From positions 4,872 to 68,871 of the forward strand of contig NZ_JAFBFA010000031.1 in NCBI RefSeq assembly GCF_016909015.1: a stretch of DNA of 64,000 nt, in the 5' to 3' direction. Source of the stretch: Gracilibacillus alcaliphilus. Lineage in GTDB: Bacteria > Bacillota > Bacilli > Bacillales > Amphibacillaceae. The position numbers and the translations under genes were made by a program. Shown here one piece after another: positions 26,324 through 34,839 of this stretch (position 1 is the stretch's first letter; every line of letters begins with the position of its first letter). The notes under the pieces were generated by a model that saw only the letters and a program-made list of their open reading frames with translations, did no database searches and was not told the origin of the DNA.

Positions 26324-26770
26324 TCAGGCTTCTACTACATGTACCCGAATCGTACCTGTTACTTCGTTATGAAGCTTCACTGGCACATCGGTATATCCTA
26401 ATGCTCGAATAGGCTGGTCCAGCTCTATTTTGCGCTTATCCATTTTGATATTATGTTCCTTCTTTAATGCTTCTGCAATCTGCTTGCTGGTAATCGATCC
26501 GAATAAGCGGCCGGCATCACCAGACTTAGCGGTTATCTTTACTTCCATATTCGCTAGTTGTTCCTTAAGCTGCTTGGCGTCTTCTACTTCTTGCGCTTCT
26601 AACTGCTTTGCTTTGTTTTTCTTGGCTTCTAATGCCTTCAGATTAGCTGAATTAGCTTCCACTGCCATATTATTTTTTAATAGAAAATTACGGGCATATC
26701 CGTCTGATACATTCTTCACTTCGCCTTTTTTCCCTTTTCCTTTTACATCTTGTGTAAAAATTACTCTCAT
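26324..26770 (-). CDS. rplI: Ribosomal protein bL9
   Basis: A 148-residue protein. The N-terminal MRVIFTQDVKGKGKKGEVKNVSDGYARNFL is the L9 signature (broken here for length: VIFTQDVKGKGKKGE then VSDGYARNFLL), followed by a long helix and the C-terminal domain ending TGTIRVHVVEA. Its start overlaps the gdpP stop by four bases (ATGA), so the two are translationally coupled, as in B. subtilis. Confidence 0.98.
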   Translation of the reverse strand: MRVIFTQDVKGKGKKGEVKNVSDGYARNFLLKNNMAVEANSANLKALEAKKNKAKQLEAQEVEDAKQLKEQLANMEVKITAKSGDAGRLFGSITSKQIAEALKKEHNIKMDKRKIELDQPIRALGYTDVPVKLHNEVTGTIRVHVVEA

Positions 26771-28746
26771 TTCTCTTCTCCTCCTTTACAATACTCATCA
26801 ATGATCTCCTTCAGCCATTCATAGGCCTCAATCACTGATATTTCATCTAATTGGGTAGCGGCATTGGTTAAATGTCCGCCGCCATTCATTCTCTCCATAA
26901 TGATTTGTACATTTACATTGCCTAAGGAACGGGCACTGATACCAATACGGCCGTCTTCCCGCTCTGAAATAACGAAGGATGCCTCAATCCCTGACATGGT
27001 CAGCAGGATATCAGCTGCTTGTGCAATAATGACAGGTCCATAGGTTTCACGAGAATTTCCCACTGATATAGCAATATTACTACGATAAATATTCGTGTTT
27101 TCAATTAATCTGCTTCGTTTGACATAAGTATCTAAATCTTCTTTTAAGAATTTCTGGACTAATATCGTATCTGCACCCTTGGATCGTAAATAAGAAGCGG
27201 CCTCAAAGGTCCTTGAACCTGTTCGAAGTGCAAAGCTTTTCGTATCGACAATAATTCCAGCTAAAAGTGAAGTTGCTTCTAACATACTTAAGTGCAGCTT
27301 AGCAGGCTGGTATTCTAATAATTCGGTAATTAATTCCGATGCCGATGAAGCATATGGCTCCATATATACTAGGGTTGGATAATCGATAAACTCCTCCCCG
27401 CGGCGATGATGATCAATAATAACCACATGATCTGTCTTCGAGATGAGCCGCTCTTCCTGTACAAGTGACGGCTTATGTGTGTCGACAATGACTAGCAAGG
27501 TGTCCTTCGTAATCATTTCCAGCGCCGAATCAGGATTAATAAAATGATACCAAAGCTCTTCTTCCTCTTTAATTTCCTCCACTAACCGCTGTACACCTGT
27601 ATTAATGTTATCTTTATCCAAGACGATAAATCCCTCGGTATCATTTGCCTGTGCAATTTTCAAGACACCTATCGATGCCCCAATCGAATCCATATCCGGC
27701 GATTTATGGCCCATAATAATTACGCGGCTGCTTTCCTTAACTAATTCCTTCAACGCGTGAGAGATCACTCTTGCCCTTACTCTCGTTCGTTTCTCGATTG
27801 GATTCGTTTTCCCTCCGTAGAAGCGTACTTTACCTGTTTCACCATTTTTAATAACTACCTGATCCCCCCCGCGGCCTAAGGCCAAATCAAGACTGGACTG
27901 TGATAATTCGCCGAGCTCCGGCAGGTTCTCGCTAGCTGTACCTATTCCAATACTTAGTGTAAGCGGGACATTATTATCTGAAAGTAATTCACGAACCTCA
28001 TCTAAGATCTCAAACTTCGTCCTTTCTAACTCTGTTAAAATCGCTTGATTCATCACGGCCATAAAGCGTTCTTGTGACGTACGCTTTAAATATATCCCGT
28101 GTTCATTCGCCCATTTATTCAGAATCGAAGTCACTTGGGAATTAATACGGCTCTTCGGTGTATCATCCATGTTCTGTGTGATTTCTTCATAGTTATCGAG
28201 GAAAATCGTAGCAAGAATGGTTTTCTCATTAAGATAAAGATTCTGGATTTCGATTTGTTTCGTGCGGTCAAACAAGTATAATAATCGCTCATCTTTCTTG
28301 TGATAAACATGAAAATCATAATCCGCAATGGTTACCCAGAAGTTTTCCTTATCCTCCTTCAAATAAACAGGAATTTCAGCCGCCAATTCCCCTAAATCCA
28401 TTCCTGCTAAAGATTTAGCATCAGAGAACTGCCACATGTAAGGATTTGTCCACTGTATCTTATCTTCCTCACTATATAAGATAATACCCAGAGGCATTTC
28501 TAAAAGGGCTTCCTCGCCGACTTTTTTGACCCGATAGGAAAGCATCGATATATATTTCTCTGTCTGATTCTCCAGCTGCCGTTCCCGTTCAATACTATAA
28601 TATAGCGATGCGGCAAAGATAACAGCCATTACAATCCCAGTTATCCAGTTGTAATAAAAGAGAAATATAAGCAGAACGAAGGCAAGTATATAAAGACTAA
28701 TAATATGCCAGCCCATCACTGCAAGCCTATCTTTCCATTTTGACAT
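26767..28746 (-). CDS. gdpP: Cyclic-di-AMP phosphodiesterase GdpP
   Basis: About 659 residues, equal to B. subtilis GdpP. Two N-terminal membrane helices (about 12-55) are followed by a degenerate PAS-like domain, a degenerate GGDEF domain (GRGGDQVVIK near 300) and a catalytic DHH-DHHA1 module: MGHKSPDMDSIG (about 345), IVDTHKPS, IDHHRRG (about 420) and GGHLTNAATQ near the C-terminus. It hydrolyses c-di-AMP and so affects potassium and wall homeostasis. The ATG at 28746 follows AGGAG by nine bases. Confidence 0.96.
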   Translation of the reverse strand: MSKWKDRLAVMGWHIISLYILAFVLLIFLFYYNWITGIVMAVIFAASLYYSIERERQLENQTEKYISMLSYRVKKVGEEALLEMPLGIILYSEEDKIQWTNPYMWQFSDAKSLAGMDLGELAAEIPVYLKEDKENFWVTIADYDFHVYHKKDERLLYLFDRTKQIEIQNLYLNEKTILATIFLDNYEEITQNMDDTPKSRINSQVTSILNKWANEHGIYLKRTSQERFMAVMNQAILTELERTKFEILDEVRELLSDNNVPLTLSIGIGTASENLPELGELSQSSLDLALGRGGDQVVIKNGETGKVRFYGGKTNPIEKRTRVRARVISHALKELVKESSRVIIMGHKSPDMDSIGASIGVLKIAQANDTEGFIVLDKDNINTGVQRLVEEIKEEEELWYHFINPDSALEMITKDTLLVIVDTHKPSLVQEERLISKTDHVVIIDHHRRGEEFIDYPTLVYMEPYASSASELITELLEYQPAKLHLSMLEATSLLAGIIVDTKSFALRTGSRTFEAASYLRSKGADTILVQKFLKEDLDTYVKRSRLIENTNIYRSNIAISVGNSRETYGPVIIAQAADILLTMSGIEASFVISEREDGRIGISARSLGNVNVQIIMERMNGGGHLTNAATQLDEISVIEAYEWLKEIIDEYCKGGEEK

Positions 28747-28788
28747 AAACGTCAACTCCTAACAAAATACCAAGCTTCGATTACATTT

Positions 28789-29724
28789 CTATTCTGTCAT
28801 TCTTTTTCTTAATTCAAAACCTAAATCAATTATACCTAAGATTCTCAGCAAATAAAGACCCATTACTGGAAATAATATCGTTACAATGATTGCTACTACA
28901 GGTAACGCTAGGGACTTTTTCTTTGCATGGGCATAAAAATAAATAAATGATAATCCTTGCAGCGCCACTAGAAAGCCCGTCATATGGAATAAATTCCAAA
29001 CGGCTACCTGCCCAATCGAGGTCATCTCAGGCCCGATAAAGAAAGTAAAGACTAACAAAATAAAATATATCCACAGCATTGCCTTAGGAAATTTTAATTG
29101 ACGGAAAGCTGGAAAGACATACAGGTTATCTATTCTATTTCCCCGATTCAGCCACTTAAATGTAAGCCATTGTGTTACAAAAGCATACACCATCGACACA
29201 ACTGCTAAGATAACCGGCAATAGCTGGATTAAGGCATTCACTTGTTCTTTGACAAGCTCCAAGCTCTCTGTATCTGCCCCAACTGCTCCAAAAATTCTCT
29301 CGGTCATTGCTAATGACTCATCCATCGACGCCATAAAAGAATCAATAATCGAAATATTTAAAACAGCCTCTACAAACAAATAGATAAAAGCGAAGCCTAA
29401 CACAAATCCAGCAGCCCCGTTCGCCCATATCTCATAAGGATGGCGGTCCTTCTTTAACGGCCAGCCAATCATCCCGCCGCTAAGCAGTGCAAATACAGTA
29501 ACAGGGATGGACAATGCCGGCACGATCACAGAGGCAAGCAGTAACATAACTGCCATCGCAATACTGATATATTTGATCGGATAGTTTTTTACAATAAGTA
29601 TAATCGGAATTGGTAAAAGGAAAAGCATGACTACCTGCAGAGGCAAAAAAATTGTGGCAAGCAGCATGGCGATGAAAATACCTATACAGATAAAGAAATC
29701 CTTCTTTATCGTTTGTTGCTCCAT
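28789..29724 (-). CDS. yybS: YybS-like DUF2232 membrane protein
   Basis: A 311-residue polytopic protein with about eight hydrophobic segments beginning near residues 8-60. Family DUF2232 (YybS) is regularly found upstream of gdpP and rplI, as here. Function is not established; members resemble substrate-binding membrane components of ECF-like transporters. A GGTGG ribosome site precedes the start. Its promoter region contains a terminator-like hairpin close to the predicted start of transcription. Confidence 0.9.
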   Translation of the reverse strand: MEQQTIKKDFFICIGIFIAMLLATIFLPLQVVMLFLLPIPIILIVKNYPIKYISIAMAVMLLLASVIVPALSIPVTVFALLSGGMIGWPLKKDRHPYEIWANGAAGFVLGFAFIYLFVEAVLNISIIDSFMASMDESLAMTERIFGAVGADTESLELVKEQVNALIQLLPVILAVVSMVYAFVTQWLTFKWLNRGNRIDNLYVFPAFRQLKFPKAMLWIYFILLVFTFFIGPEMTSIGQVAVWNLFHMTGFLVALQGLSFIYFYAHAKKKSLALPVVAIIVTILFPVMGLYLLRILGIIDLGFELRKRMTE

Positions 29725-29758
29725 TTTGTAACCACCTTTAACACTGATTTTCGTGTGG

Positions 29759-29831
29759 AAAAAAGCACAGCGTTAAAGCGCTGTGCTACTTTTGCTATTC
29801 CTATTATATACGAACTGGATAGCTGCTACAA
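29759..29831 (-). promoter_or_regulatory. yybS promoter with 5'-proximal terminator hairpin
   Basis: TTGTAG (29826-29831) and TATAAT (29803-29808), 17 bases apart, are followed within about 20 bases by the hairpin GCACAGCG / CGCTGTGC (29765-29772 and 29779-29786) and six Ts on the minus strand. This looks like a transcription attenuator in the yybS-gdpP-rplI leader. Confidence 0.55.
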
Positions 29832-29966
29832 ATAAAGTGAGACGTCCACCCAAGAGATTTTTCCGATACTAACTTAAACACGTGACAACTATACATGCTG
29901 GAATGAGGTTTGTTCAAATGGAAATTATTCAGTATAATAGAGGGAGAAGCACCAGAGGGAGGCAGA

Positions 29967-30749
29967 ATGTTGATTAAAACCATTATTTTTGACTTAGATG
30001 ATACCCTGTTATGGGACAAAAAAAGCGTCAAAACCGCATTTGAGAAAACTTGTCAATTAGCGAAAGACAAATTTGATATCGATCCAGAACAACTGGAAGA
30101 GACCACTCGTGAACAGGCACGCCATTTATATCAAGGTTATGAAACCTATCCATTCACGCAAATGATTGGTATCAACCCGTTTGAAGGACTGTGGGGCAAT
30201 TTCTTAGATGAAGATGATAGCGATTTTCAAAAAATGGCTGCCCTTGCTCCTGATTACCGCAAACAATCATGGATCAACGGACTGAAACAGCTTGGCATAG
30301 AAGACGAAGCCTTCGGTGCGTATTTGGCAGAACAATTCCCGAAAAAACGCAAAGAAAGTCCTTTTGTATACGAAGAAACGTTTCGCGTATTAGAGAAATT
30401 ACAGCCTGATTATCAATTAATTATGCTTACCAACGGCTCACCAGATTTACAAAATACGAAATTAACGATAACTCCTGAATTACGGCCCTATTTCGATCAT
30501 ATTATTATTTCTGGAGATTTTGGAAAAGGCAAACCTGATCCAAGTATCTTTGAACATGTCTTAGAAACTGCCGGCATCAAGTGTGACGAAGCCTTAATGG
30601 TCGGTGACAATCTGATGACAGATATCCTAGGTGCTAATCGTACAGGGATTAAGAGCGTATGGATTAATCGCGAAGGAAAGACAGCCGATGAGGTAGAGCC
30701 AACCTATGAAATTAAACATCTGGAAGAATTATTCGATATTCTTTCGTAA
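29967..30749 (+). CDS. HAD-family phosphohydrolase (YsaA-like)
   Basis: A 260-residue haloacid-dehalogenase-type phosphatase. Motif I is FDLDDTLLWD (nucleophile D9, acid D11), motif II MLTNGSPD, the lysine is in GKGKPDPSIF, and motif IV is VGDNLMTDILGA. The helical cap lies between about 20 and 100. The start follows GAGGGAGG. It resembles B. subtilis YsaA in length and opening residues; substrate unknown. It is head-on to replication and convergent with serA, sharing a bidirectional terminator. Confidence 0.9.
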   Translation: MLIKTIIFDLDDTLLWDKKSVKTAFEKTCQLAKDKFDIDPEQLEETTREQARHLYQGYETYPFTQMIGINPFEGLWGNFLDEDDSDFQKMAALAPDYRKQSWINGLKQLGIEDEAFGAYLAEQFPKKRKESPFVYEETFRVLEKLQPDYQLIMLTNGSPDLQNTKLTITPELRPYFDHIIISGDFGKGKPDPSIFEHVLETAGIKCDEALMVGDNLMTDILGANRTGIKSVWINREGKTADEVEPTYEIKHLEELFDILS

Positions 30750-30796
30750 AGCAGATGACTGGGTGCATATTTTTTGACTGCTTGCACGTGGTTAAA

Positions 30797-30899
30797 TGGC
30801 CACTCGATGTGACTTACTGGTCACTCATCGACTGTTACTGGTCACTCATCGACTGTTACTGGCCACTTGATATGACTTACTGGCCACTCGGCGATTATG
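30797..30899. repeat. 21-bp tandem repeat
   Basis: Nearly five units of 21 bases: 30797-30817, 30818-30838, 30839-30859 and 30860-30880, then a partial unit to 30899. The unit begins TGGYCACT. Units two and three are identical; the others differ at several positions. It is intergenic, between the HAD hydrolase stop and the shared terminator. Confidence 0.9.
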
Positions 30900-30914
30900 T
30901 AAACTAGATTCCAG

Positions 30915-30964
30915 TCAAAAAAGCGCTCTTGCTTGGGTATAGCCCCCAAGGCAAGAGCGCTTTT
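30915..30964. terminator. Bidirectional terminator between the HAD hydrolase and serA
   Basis: A long stem with arms AAAAGCGCTCTTGC..TTGGG (30919-30937) and CCCAA..GCAAGAGCGCTTTT (30945-30964). T-rich flanks occur on both strands, serving the two convergent genes. Confidence 0.9.
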
Positions 30965-30968
30965 GTTT

Positions 30969-32555
30969 TTACAGCTGCATAGCAGTTAGTTTTTCGATTT
31001 CTTCTACTTGTTTCAATGCTTCGATTTCATCATCTTCTAAATATTTATCAATGGTGAGAATCATGATCGCTTCACCGCCAACATCAGATCGGCCTACCTG
31101 CATCGCCCCGATGTTGATGTTTTTCTCTGCAAACATGTTCCCGACCTTACCGATTACTCCAGGACGGTCGTTGTGCTTAATCACAACCAGGTTGCCTTCC
31201 GGTACGACATCGACACTATAAGCATCCACTTGTACAAGGCGAGGGCCTAGACCGTTTAATAATGTACCAGATACAGAACGAGTCACATTCTTCGTTTTTA
31301 CTTCAACTGTCAACAGGTTGGTAAAGCCTTTTGTGACAGAAGATTTATTTTCATTCACGCGGATACCTCTTTTTTCTGCCAAATAAGAGGCATTCACATC
31401 ATTGACATGATCACCTAAATGACGCTTTAATAAGCCCTTGATTGTATTACGGGTTAATGGCGCTACCTCTAGCTCATTTAGATCACCTGAATAAGAGATA
31501 TTGATTTCTTCTATTACTCCATTAGTTAAGTAGGTTAAGAATGTACCTAGTTTCTCGGATAAATGGAAATACGGTTCAATCTTATTCATAATTTCTTTCG
31601 GTACAGCCGGTAAATTGACAGGGTTCTTGGCAATACCTTCGGTTAAATAACGAACAACATCATGGCTGACATCAATTGCTACCGATTCTTGCGCCTCAAT
31701 CGTACTTGCCCCTAAGTGTGGGGTAGCAATTACTTCCGGTAATTCTAACAAACGATGATCAGTTGCCGGCTCTTCCTCAAATACGTCTAAAGCAGCTCCA
31801 GCTACTTTTCCAGATTTAATCGCTTCATATAGAGCATCTTCATCAATAATACCACCGCGGGCACAATTGACAATGCGCACACCATCTTTCATTTTGGCGA
31901 AAGCTTCTTTATTAATTAAATGCTTTGTTTCCTTAATAAGCGGGGTATGCACCGTGATAAAGTCTGCTGCCAAAATCACATCTTCCACAGATCCAAAGTC
32001 TATCCCCAGTTTAGCTGCACGATCTTTTGTTAAAAAAGGATCATAGGCAATGACATTCATACGCTGACCTTTGGCACGAGTAGCTACCTCTGCACCAATT
32101 CGTCCCATACCAATGACGCCTAATGTTTTTCCTTTCAGCTCTACCCCAACATAGGTTTTACGATCCCATTTACCCTGTTTTAATGCATAGTAAGCTTGAG
32201 GAATCTTACGAGCTAGTGACGTTAACATCGCAATTGTATGCTCTGCCGCTGAGTTAGTATTCCCGTCAGGGGCATTCACAACAATAATACCGCGTTCGGT
32301 TGCTGCACTTATATCGATATTATCTACACCAACACCTGCACGACCAATAATCTTTAATTTAGAAGCCTTGCTAATAATATCTCTCGTTACTTTTGTCTGG
32401 CTTCTTACTAACAAAGCATCATATTCTCCAATGCGATCAGTTAGCTCGTCCACAGACAAATTAGTTTCTACATCTACTTGAATATCTTTTGCTTCTCTTA
32501 ATGGCTGGATACCCTCTTCACTTAAAGGGTCGCTGATTAGTACCTTAAATGTCAC
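30969..32555 (-). CDS. serA: D-3-phosphoglycerate dehydrogenase
   Basis: A 528-residue first enzyme of serine synthesis. The N-terminal substrate/NAD domain contains GVIGMGRIGAEVA (about 145-157) and catalytic-histidine region ATPHLGAS (about 278). An intermediate domain and a C-terminal ACT domain (VIKHNDRPGVIGKVG, about 452-466) follow. The GTG at 32555 is chosen because GGAGGGG lies just upstream; a TTG five codons earlier would overlap that site. It is a single gene here. I looked for a T-box in the leader and saw none. Confidence 0.96.
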   Translation of the reverse strand: MTFKVLISDPLSEEGIQPLREAKDIQVDVETNLSVDELTDRIGEYDALLVRSQTKVTRDIISKASKLKIIGRAGVGVDNIDISAATERGIIVVNAPDGNTNSAAEHTIAMLTSLARKIPQAYYALKQGKWDRKTYVGVELKGKTLGVIGMGRIGAEVATRAKGQRMNVIAYDPFLTKDRAAKLGIDFGSVEDVILAADFITVHTPLIKETKHLINKEAFAKMKDGVRIVNCARGGIIDEDALYEAIKSGKVAGAALDVFEEEPATDHRLLELPEVIATPHLGASTIEAQESVAIDVSHDVVRYLTEGIAKNPVNLPAVPKEIMNKIEPYFHLSEKLGTFLTYLTNGVIEEINISYSGDLNELEVAPLTRNTIKGLLKRHLGDHVNDVNASYLAEKRGIRVNENKSSVTKGFTNLLTVEVKTKNVTRSVSGTLLNGLGPRLVQVDAYSVDVVPEGNLVVIKHNDRPGVIGKVGNMFAEKNINIGAMQVGRSDVGGEAIMILTIDKYLEDDEIEALKQVEEIEKLTAMQL

Positions 32556-32765
32556 ACTTGTCCCCTCCAAAACATATATTTTTGAAAAAAAAACACCACT
32601 TATTCGTGAAGTTTTTCACTTATAAACCATTTTTCTAACAGCTATGTCTTATTATAGCACCTTTTGCTTTCTATACATAGAATGAAATTACTGAATGTTA
32701 CTATGATAGCAAATTAGCAGTTATTGTCAATACAAAATCAGCGGATTTTCCTGCTTTATATCCAG

Positions 32766-33188
32766 CTAAAACTCTATGCAAAATGGCTGTTTCGCTTCAT
32801 CCAGACAACACTCTATCCTTTCTCTAAAATTACGATGAGTAACCATTTCCAAGGCTCGATCTATCGGAAAAAAGTCCACCTCTAAACTTTCTGGCGAGGT
32901 AGTCAATTTACCTCCAACTGGTATAGCTAAGAATAACGTATTGCAAATAGATTGTTTAACATTTTGATAAACACCGCAAAACTTTACAATCTCTATCTCT
33001 ATACCGGATTCTTCTTTTGTTTCCCGTATAGCTGCATCTCTCAACGACTCTCCTTCTTCAACCTGACCTCCTGGCATTTCCCAACCTCTTCTCGGTCCTT
33101 TAATCAATAAGATTTCCTGCTGCTCATTGATCACAATCGCAGCTGCAGAAACGATATGTTTTGGCGGTGAATGATGCTTTTGGATCAC
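32766..33188 (-). CDS. NUDIX hydrolase
   Basis: A 140-residue pyrophosphohydrolase. The Nudix box GX5EX7REUXEEXGU is complete (GGQVEEGESLRDAAIRETKE then ESGI, about 40-62). The GTG start is preceded by AGGAGGAG. The substrate is not predictable. It lies alone between serA and rpsR. Confidence 0.88.
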   Translation of the reverse strand: MIQKHHSPPKHIVSAAAIVINEQQEILLIKGPRRGWEMPGGQVEEGESLRDAAIRETKEESGIEIEIVKFCGVYQNVKQSICNTLFLAIPVGGKLTTSPESLEVDFFPIDRALEMVTHRNFRERIECCLDEAKQPFCIEF

Positions 33189-33426
33189 TTGATTCTCCTC
33201 CTGTTTTTATAGTTTTTCATGCTCTTTTATGTTCAATCCTCTGTCAGAACTTCTTGGAAAAATTGAAATGTTCATAAATTGAATTCATTACTTACATGAT
33301 CTGTCTATATAGCAGAATAATTCTATCATTTTTGACTGTAGGTTTCAAAAGGCAGCCCCTTCATCGAGGCTTAAAGAATATATACAATCCGAAACAAATT
33401 ACTGATGACAAATTATCTAACAATAA

Positions 33427-33455
33427 AAAAACCTAGGTACATAAGCACCTAGGTT
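33427..33455 (-). terminator. Terminator of the rpsF-ssb-rpsR operon
   Basis: Stem AACCTAGGT (33430-33438) with ACCTAGGTT (33447-33455), followed by seven Ts on the minus strand; six bases after the rpsR stop. Confidence 0.88.
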
Positions 33456-33461
33456 TCTTTA

Positions 33462-33692
33462 TTATTCACTTACGTAAGGCAATAATGCCATTTGACGAGC
33501 GCGTTTGATTGCTCTTGTCAATTTACGTTGGTATTTTGCAGAAGTTCCAGTTACACGACGTGGAAGAATTTTTCCACGTTCAGAAACGAAACGTCTTAGC
33601 AATTCTACATCTTTATAGTCGATGTGTGTAATTCCGTTCGCTGTAAAATAACACACCTTACGACGCTTTGCACGACCGCGACGAGCTGCCAT
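33462..33692 (-). CDS. rpsR: Ribosomal protein bS18
   Basis: A 76-residue small-subunit protein that binds as a heterodimer with bS6. The signature KVCYFTANGITHIDYKDVELL (split: KVCYFTANGITHIDY, then KDVELLRRF) and LPRRVTGTSAKYQRKL are typical. It is the last gene of rpsF-ssb-rpsR, 20 bases after ssb. Confidence 0.98.
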   Translation of the reverse strand: MAARRGRAKRRKVCYFTANGITHIDYKDVELLRRFVSERGKILPRRVTGTSAKYQRKLTRAIKRARQMALLPYVSE

Positions 33693-33712
33693 AAGTATAA
33701 CCTCCTTTTATA

Positions 33713-34240
33713 TTAGAATGGTAAGTCATCATCAGAAATATCAATAGGTTCTCCACTGTCTTGGAATGGATTATCGTTACTGTTATTGTTATTTCCTTGG
33801 TTATTGTTATTAAAGTTAGAATTATATTGATTTTGGTTTTGATTATATTGAGATTGTTGCTGGTTCTGATTATAGCCTTGAGATCCGCCTTGGGAAGAAG
33901 GTTGTCCTCCACCAGATCCACCCCTTGATTCCAAGAACTGAATCGATTCAGCCATTACCTCTGTAATGAATACCCTCTTACCTTCTTGATCATCAAAACT
34001 ACGAGTCTGGATTCGACCGTCTACACCGATAAGACTCCCTTTACTCATATAATTAGCAAAATTTTCCGCTTGCTTTCTCCAAACTACACAGTTAATGAAG
34101 TCAGCTTCACGTTCTCCTTGCTGATTTGAAAAAGGTCGATTACAAGCAACAGTAAAGTTTGCAACGGCAACGCCATTTGGTGTGTAACGTAAATCAGGAT
34201 CTCTCGTCAGCCTGCCGACAAGTACGACACGGTTTAGCAT
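33713..34240 (-). CDS. ssb: Single-stranded DNA-binding protein
   Basis: A 175-residue SSB. An N-terminal OB fold (about 1-105, LNRVVLVGRLTRDPDLRY) is followed by a low-complexity Q/N/G-rich linker (about 110-160) and the acidic C-terminal tip DDDLPF, which recruits partner proteins. The ATG at 34240 is preferred since AAGGAG lies 8-9 bases before it, while an upstream GTG overlaps that site. It lies between rpsF and rpsR. Confidence 0.98.
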   Translation of the reverse strand: MLNRVVLVGRLTRDPDLRYTPNGVAVANFTVACNRPFSNQQGEREADFINCVVWRKQAENFANYMSKGSLIGVDGRIQTRSFDDQEGKRVFITEVMAESIQFLESRGGSGGGQPSSQGGSQGYNQNQQQSQYNQNQNQYNSNFNNNNQGNNNNSNDNPFQDSGEPIDISDDDLPF

Positions 34241-34255
34241 CAGAACCACTCCTTA

Positions 34256-34546
34256 TTATTGATCATCTTCACGAATTGCCATATAACGAATAATGTCACT
34301 CGAGAAATTCGCTTGACGGTTGAATTCATTAATAGCAGCTTCATCACCAGCGAAGTTAATAATTACATAGTATCCGTCTCGGTGATCTTCGATTTCATAA
34401 GCAAGACGTTTCTTGCCTACTTCTTCTACTTTTTCAATCTCCGCTCCATTATCTGTAAGGATGCCGTTGAAACGCTCAATTAGAGCAGTTTGTGCTTCCT
34501 CTTCGATATTTGGGCGGATGATATACATGATTTCATATTTAGTCAT
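34256..34546 (-). CDS. rpsF: Ribosomal protein bS6
   Basis: A 96-residue protein starting MTKYEIMYIIRPNIEEEA, the S6 signature. The start at 34546 has a strong AAGGAGGTG ribosome site; the frame is open 25 codons further upstream but that part is the leader. First gene of the operon. Its leader probably binds the S6:S18 complex for feedback control. Confidence 0.97.
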   Translation of the reverse strand: MTKYEIMYIIRPNIEEEAQTALIERFNGILTDNGAEIEKVEEVGKKRLAYEIEDHRDGYYVIINFAGDEAAINEFNRQANFSSDIIRYMAIREDDQ

Positions 34547-34554
34547 CCGTTTGC

Positions 34555-34605
34555 ACCTCCTTTTGGACTTAGCGGCTCTTCGATTGGTCAAAGAGCAAGG
34601 AGTAA
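34555..34605 (-). promoter_or_regulatory. Putative S6:S18-binding rpsF leader
   Basis: Upstream of rpsF the RNA can pair TTG-AC with GTCCAA around an inner GCTCTT / AAGAGC element, leaving an unpaired CCG next to the helix. A CCG bulge of this kind is the hallmark of the conserved S6:S18 leader motif. The fold was drawn by eye. Confidence 0.45.
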
Positions 34606-34629
34606 TAATTTCATTACTCACAATACAAC

Positions 34630-34658
34630 ATTATACCAATTCTCCACCTATATTGCAA
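34630..34658 (-). promoter_or_regulatory. Promoter of rpsF-ssb-rpsR
   Basis: TTGCAA (34653-34658) and TATAAT (34630-34635) with 17-base spacing on the minus strand. Confidence 0.7.
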
Positions 34659-34699
34659 ACTTTATTTGGACAAATCATGGAAGTTTTCCCCTAGTGTCA

Positions 34700-34828
34700 T
34701 TAAAGCGAGACTGCCATCAGTGAGGTTTTCTTTGTCCCCGTTGATGGGTAGTGAGACTTATCCCACTTAGACTGCTCGTTGACATCTCTCCAAGTATGGA
34801 AATGTGGAGATACAGATGAAAACCCCAT
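34700..34828. repeat. Structured dispersed intergenic repeat, copy C
   Basis: Reading the minus strand, this element follows copy A (18-148) over roughly 110 bases: ACTTGGAG, GGATAAGTCTCACTACCCATC and GATGGCAGTCTCGCTTTA occur in the same order. The two ends of its second half are near inverted copies (AGTCTCRCT). It lies between ychF and the rpsF promoter. Confidence 0.65.
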
Positions 34829-34839
34829 CCAAGTCTTTC

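Noticed and set aside
30797..30899. CRISPR array
   Set aside because: Units are contiguous 21-mers without spacers and there are no cas genes.
32571..32765. T-box or other riboswitch before serA
   Set aside because: No T-box sequence (TGGNACCGCG) or specifier-like stems are visible; the region is simply AT-rich.
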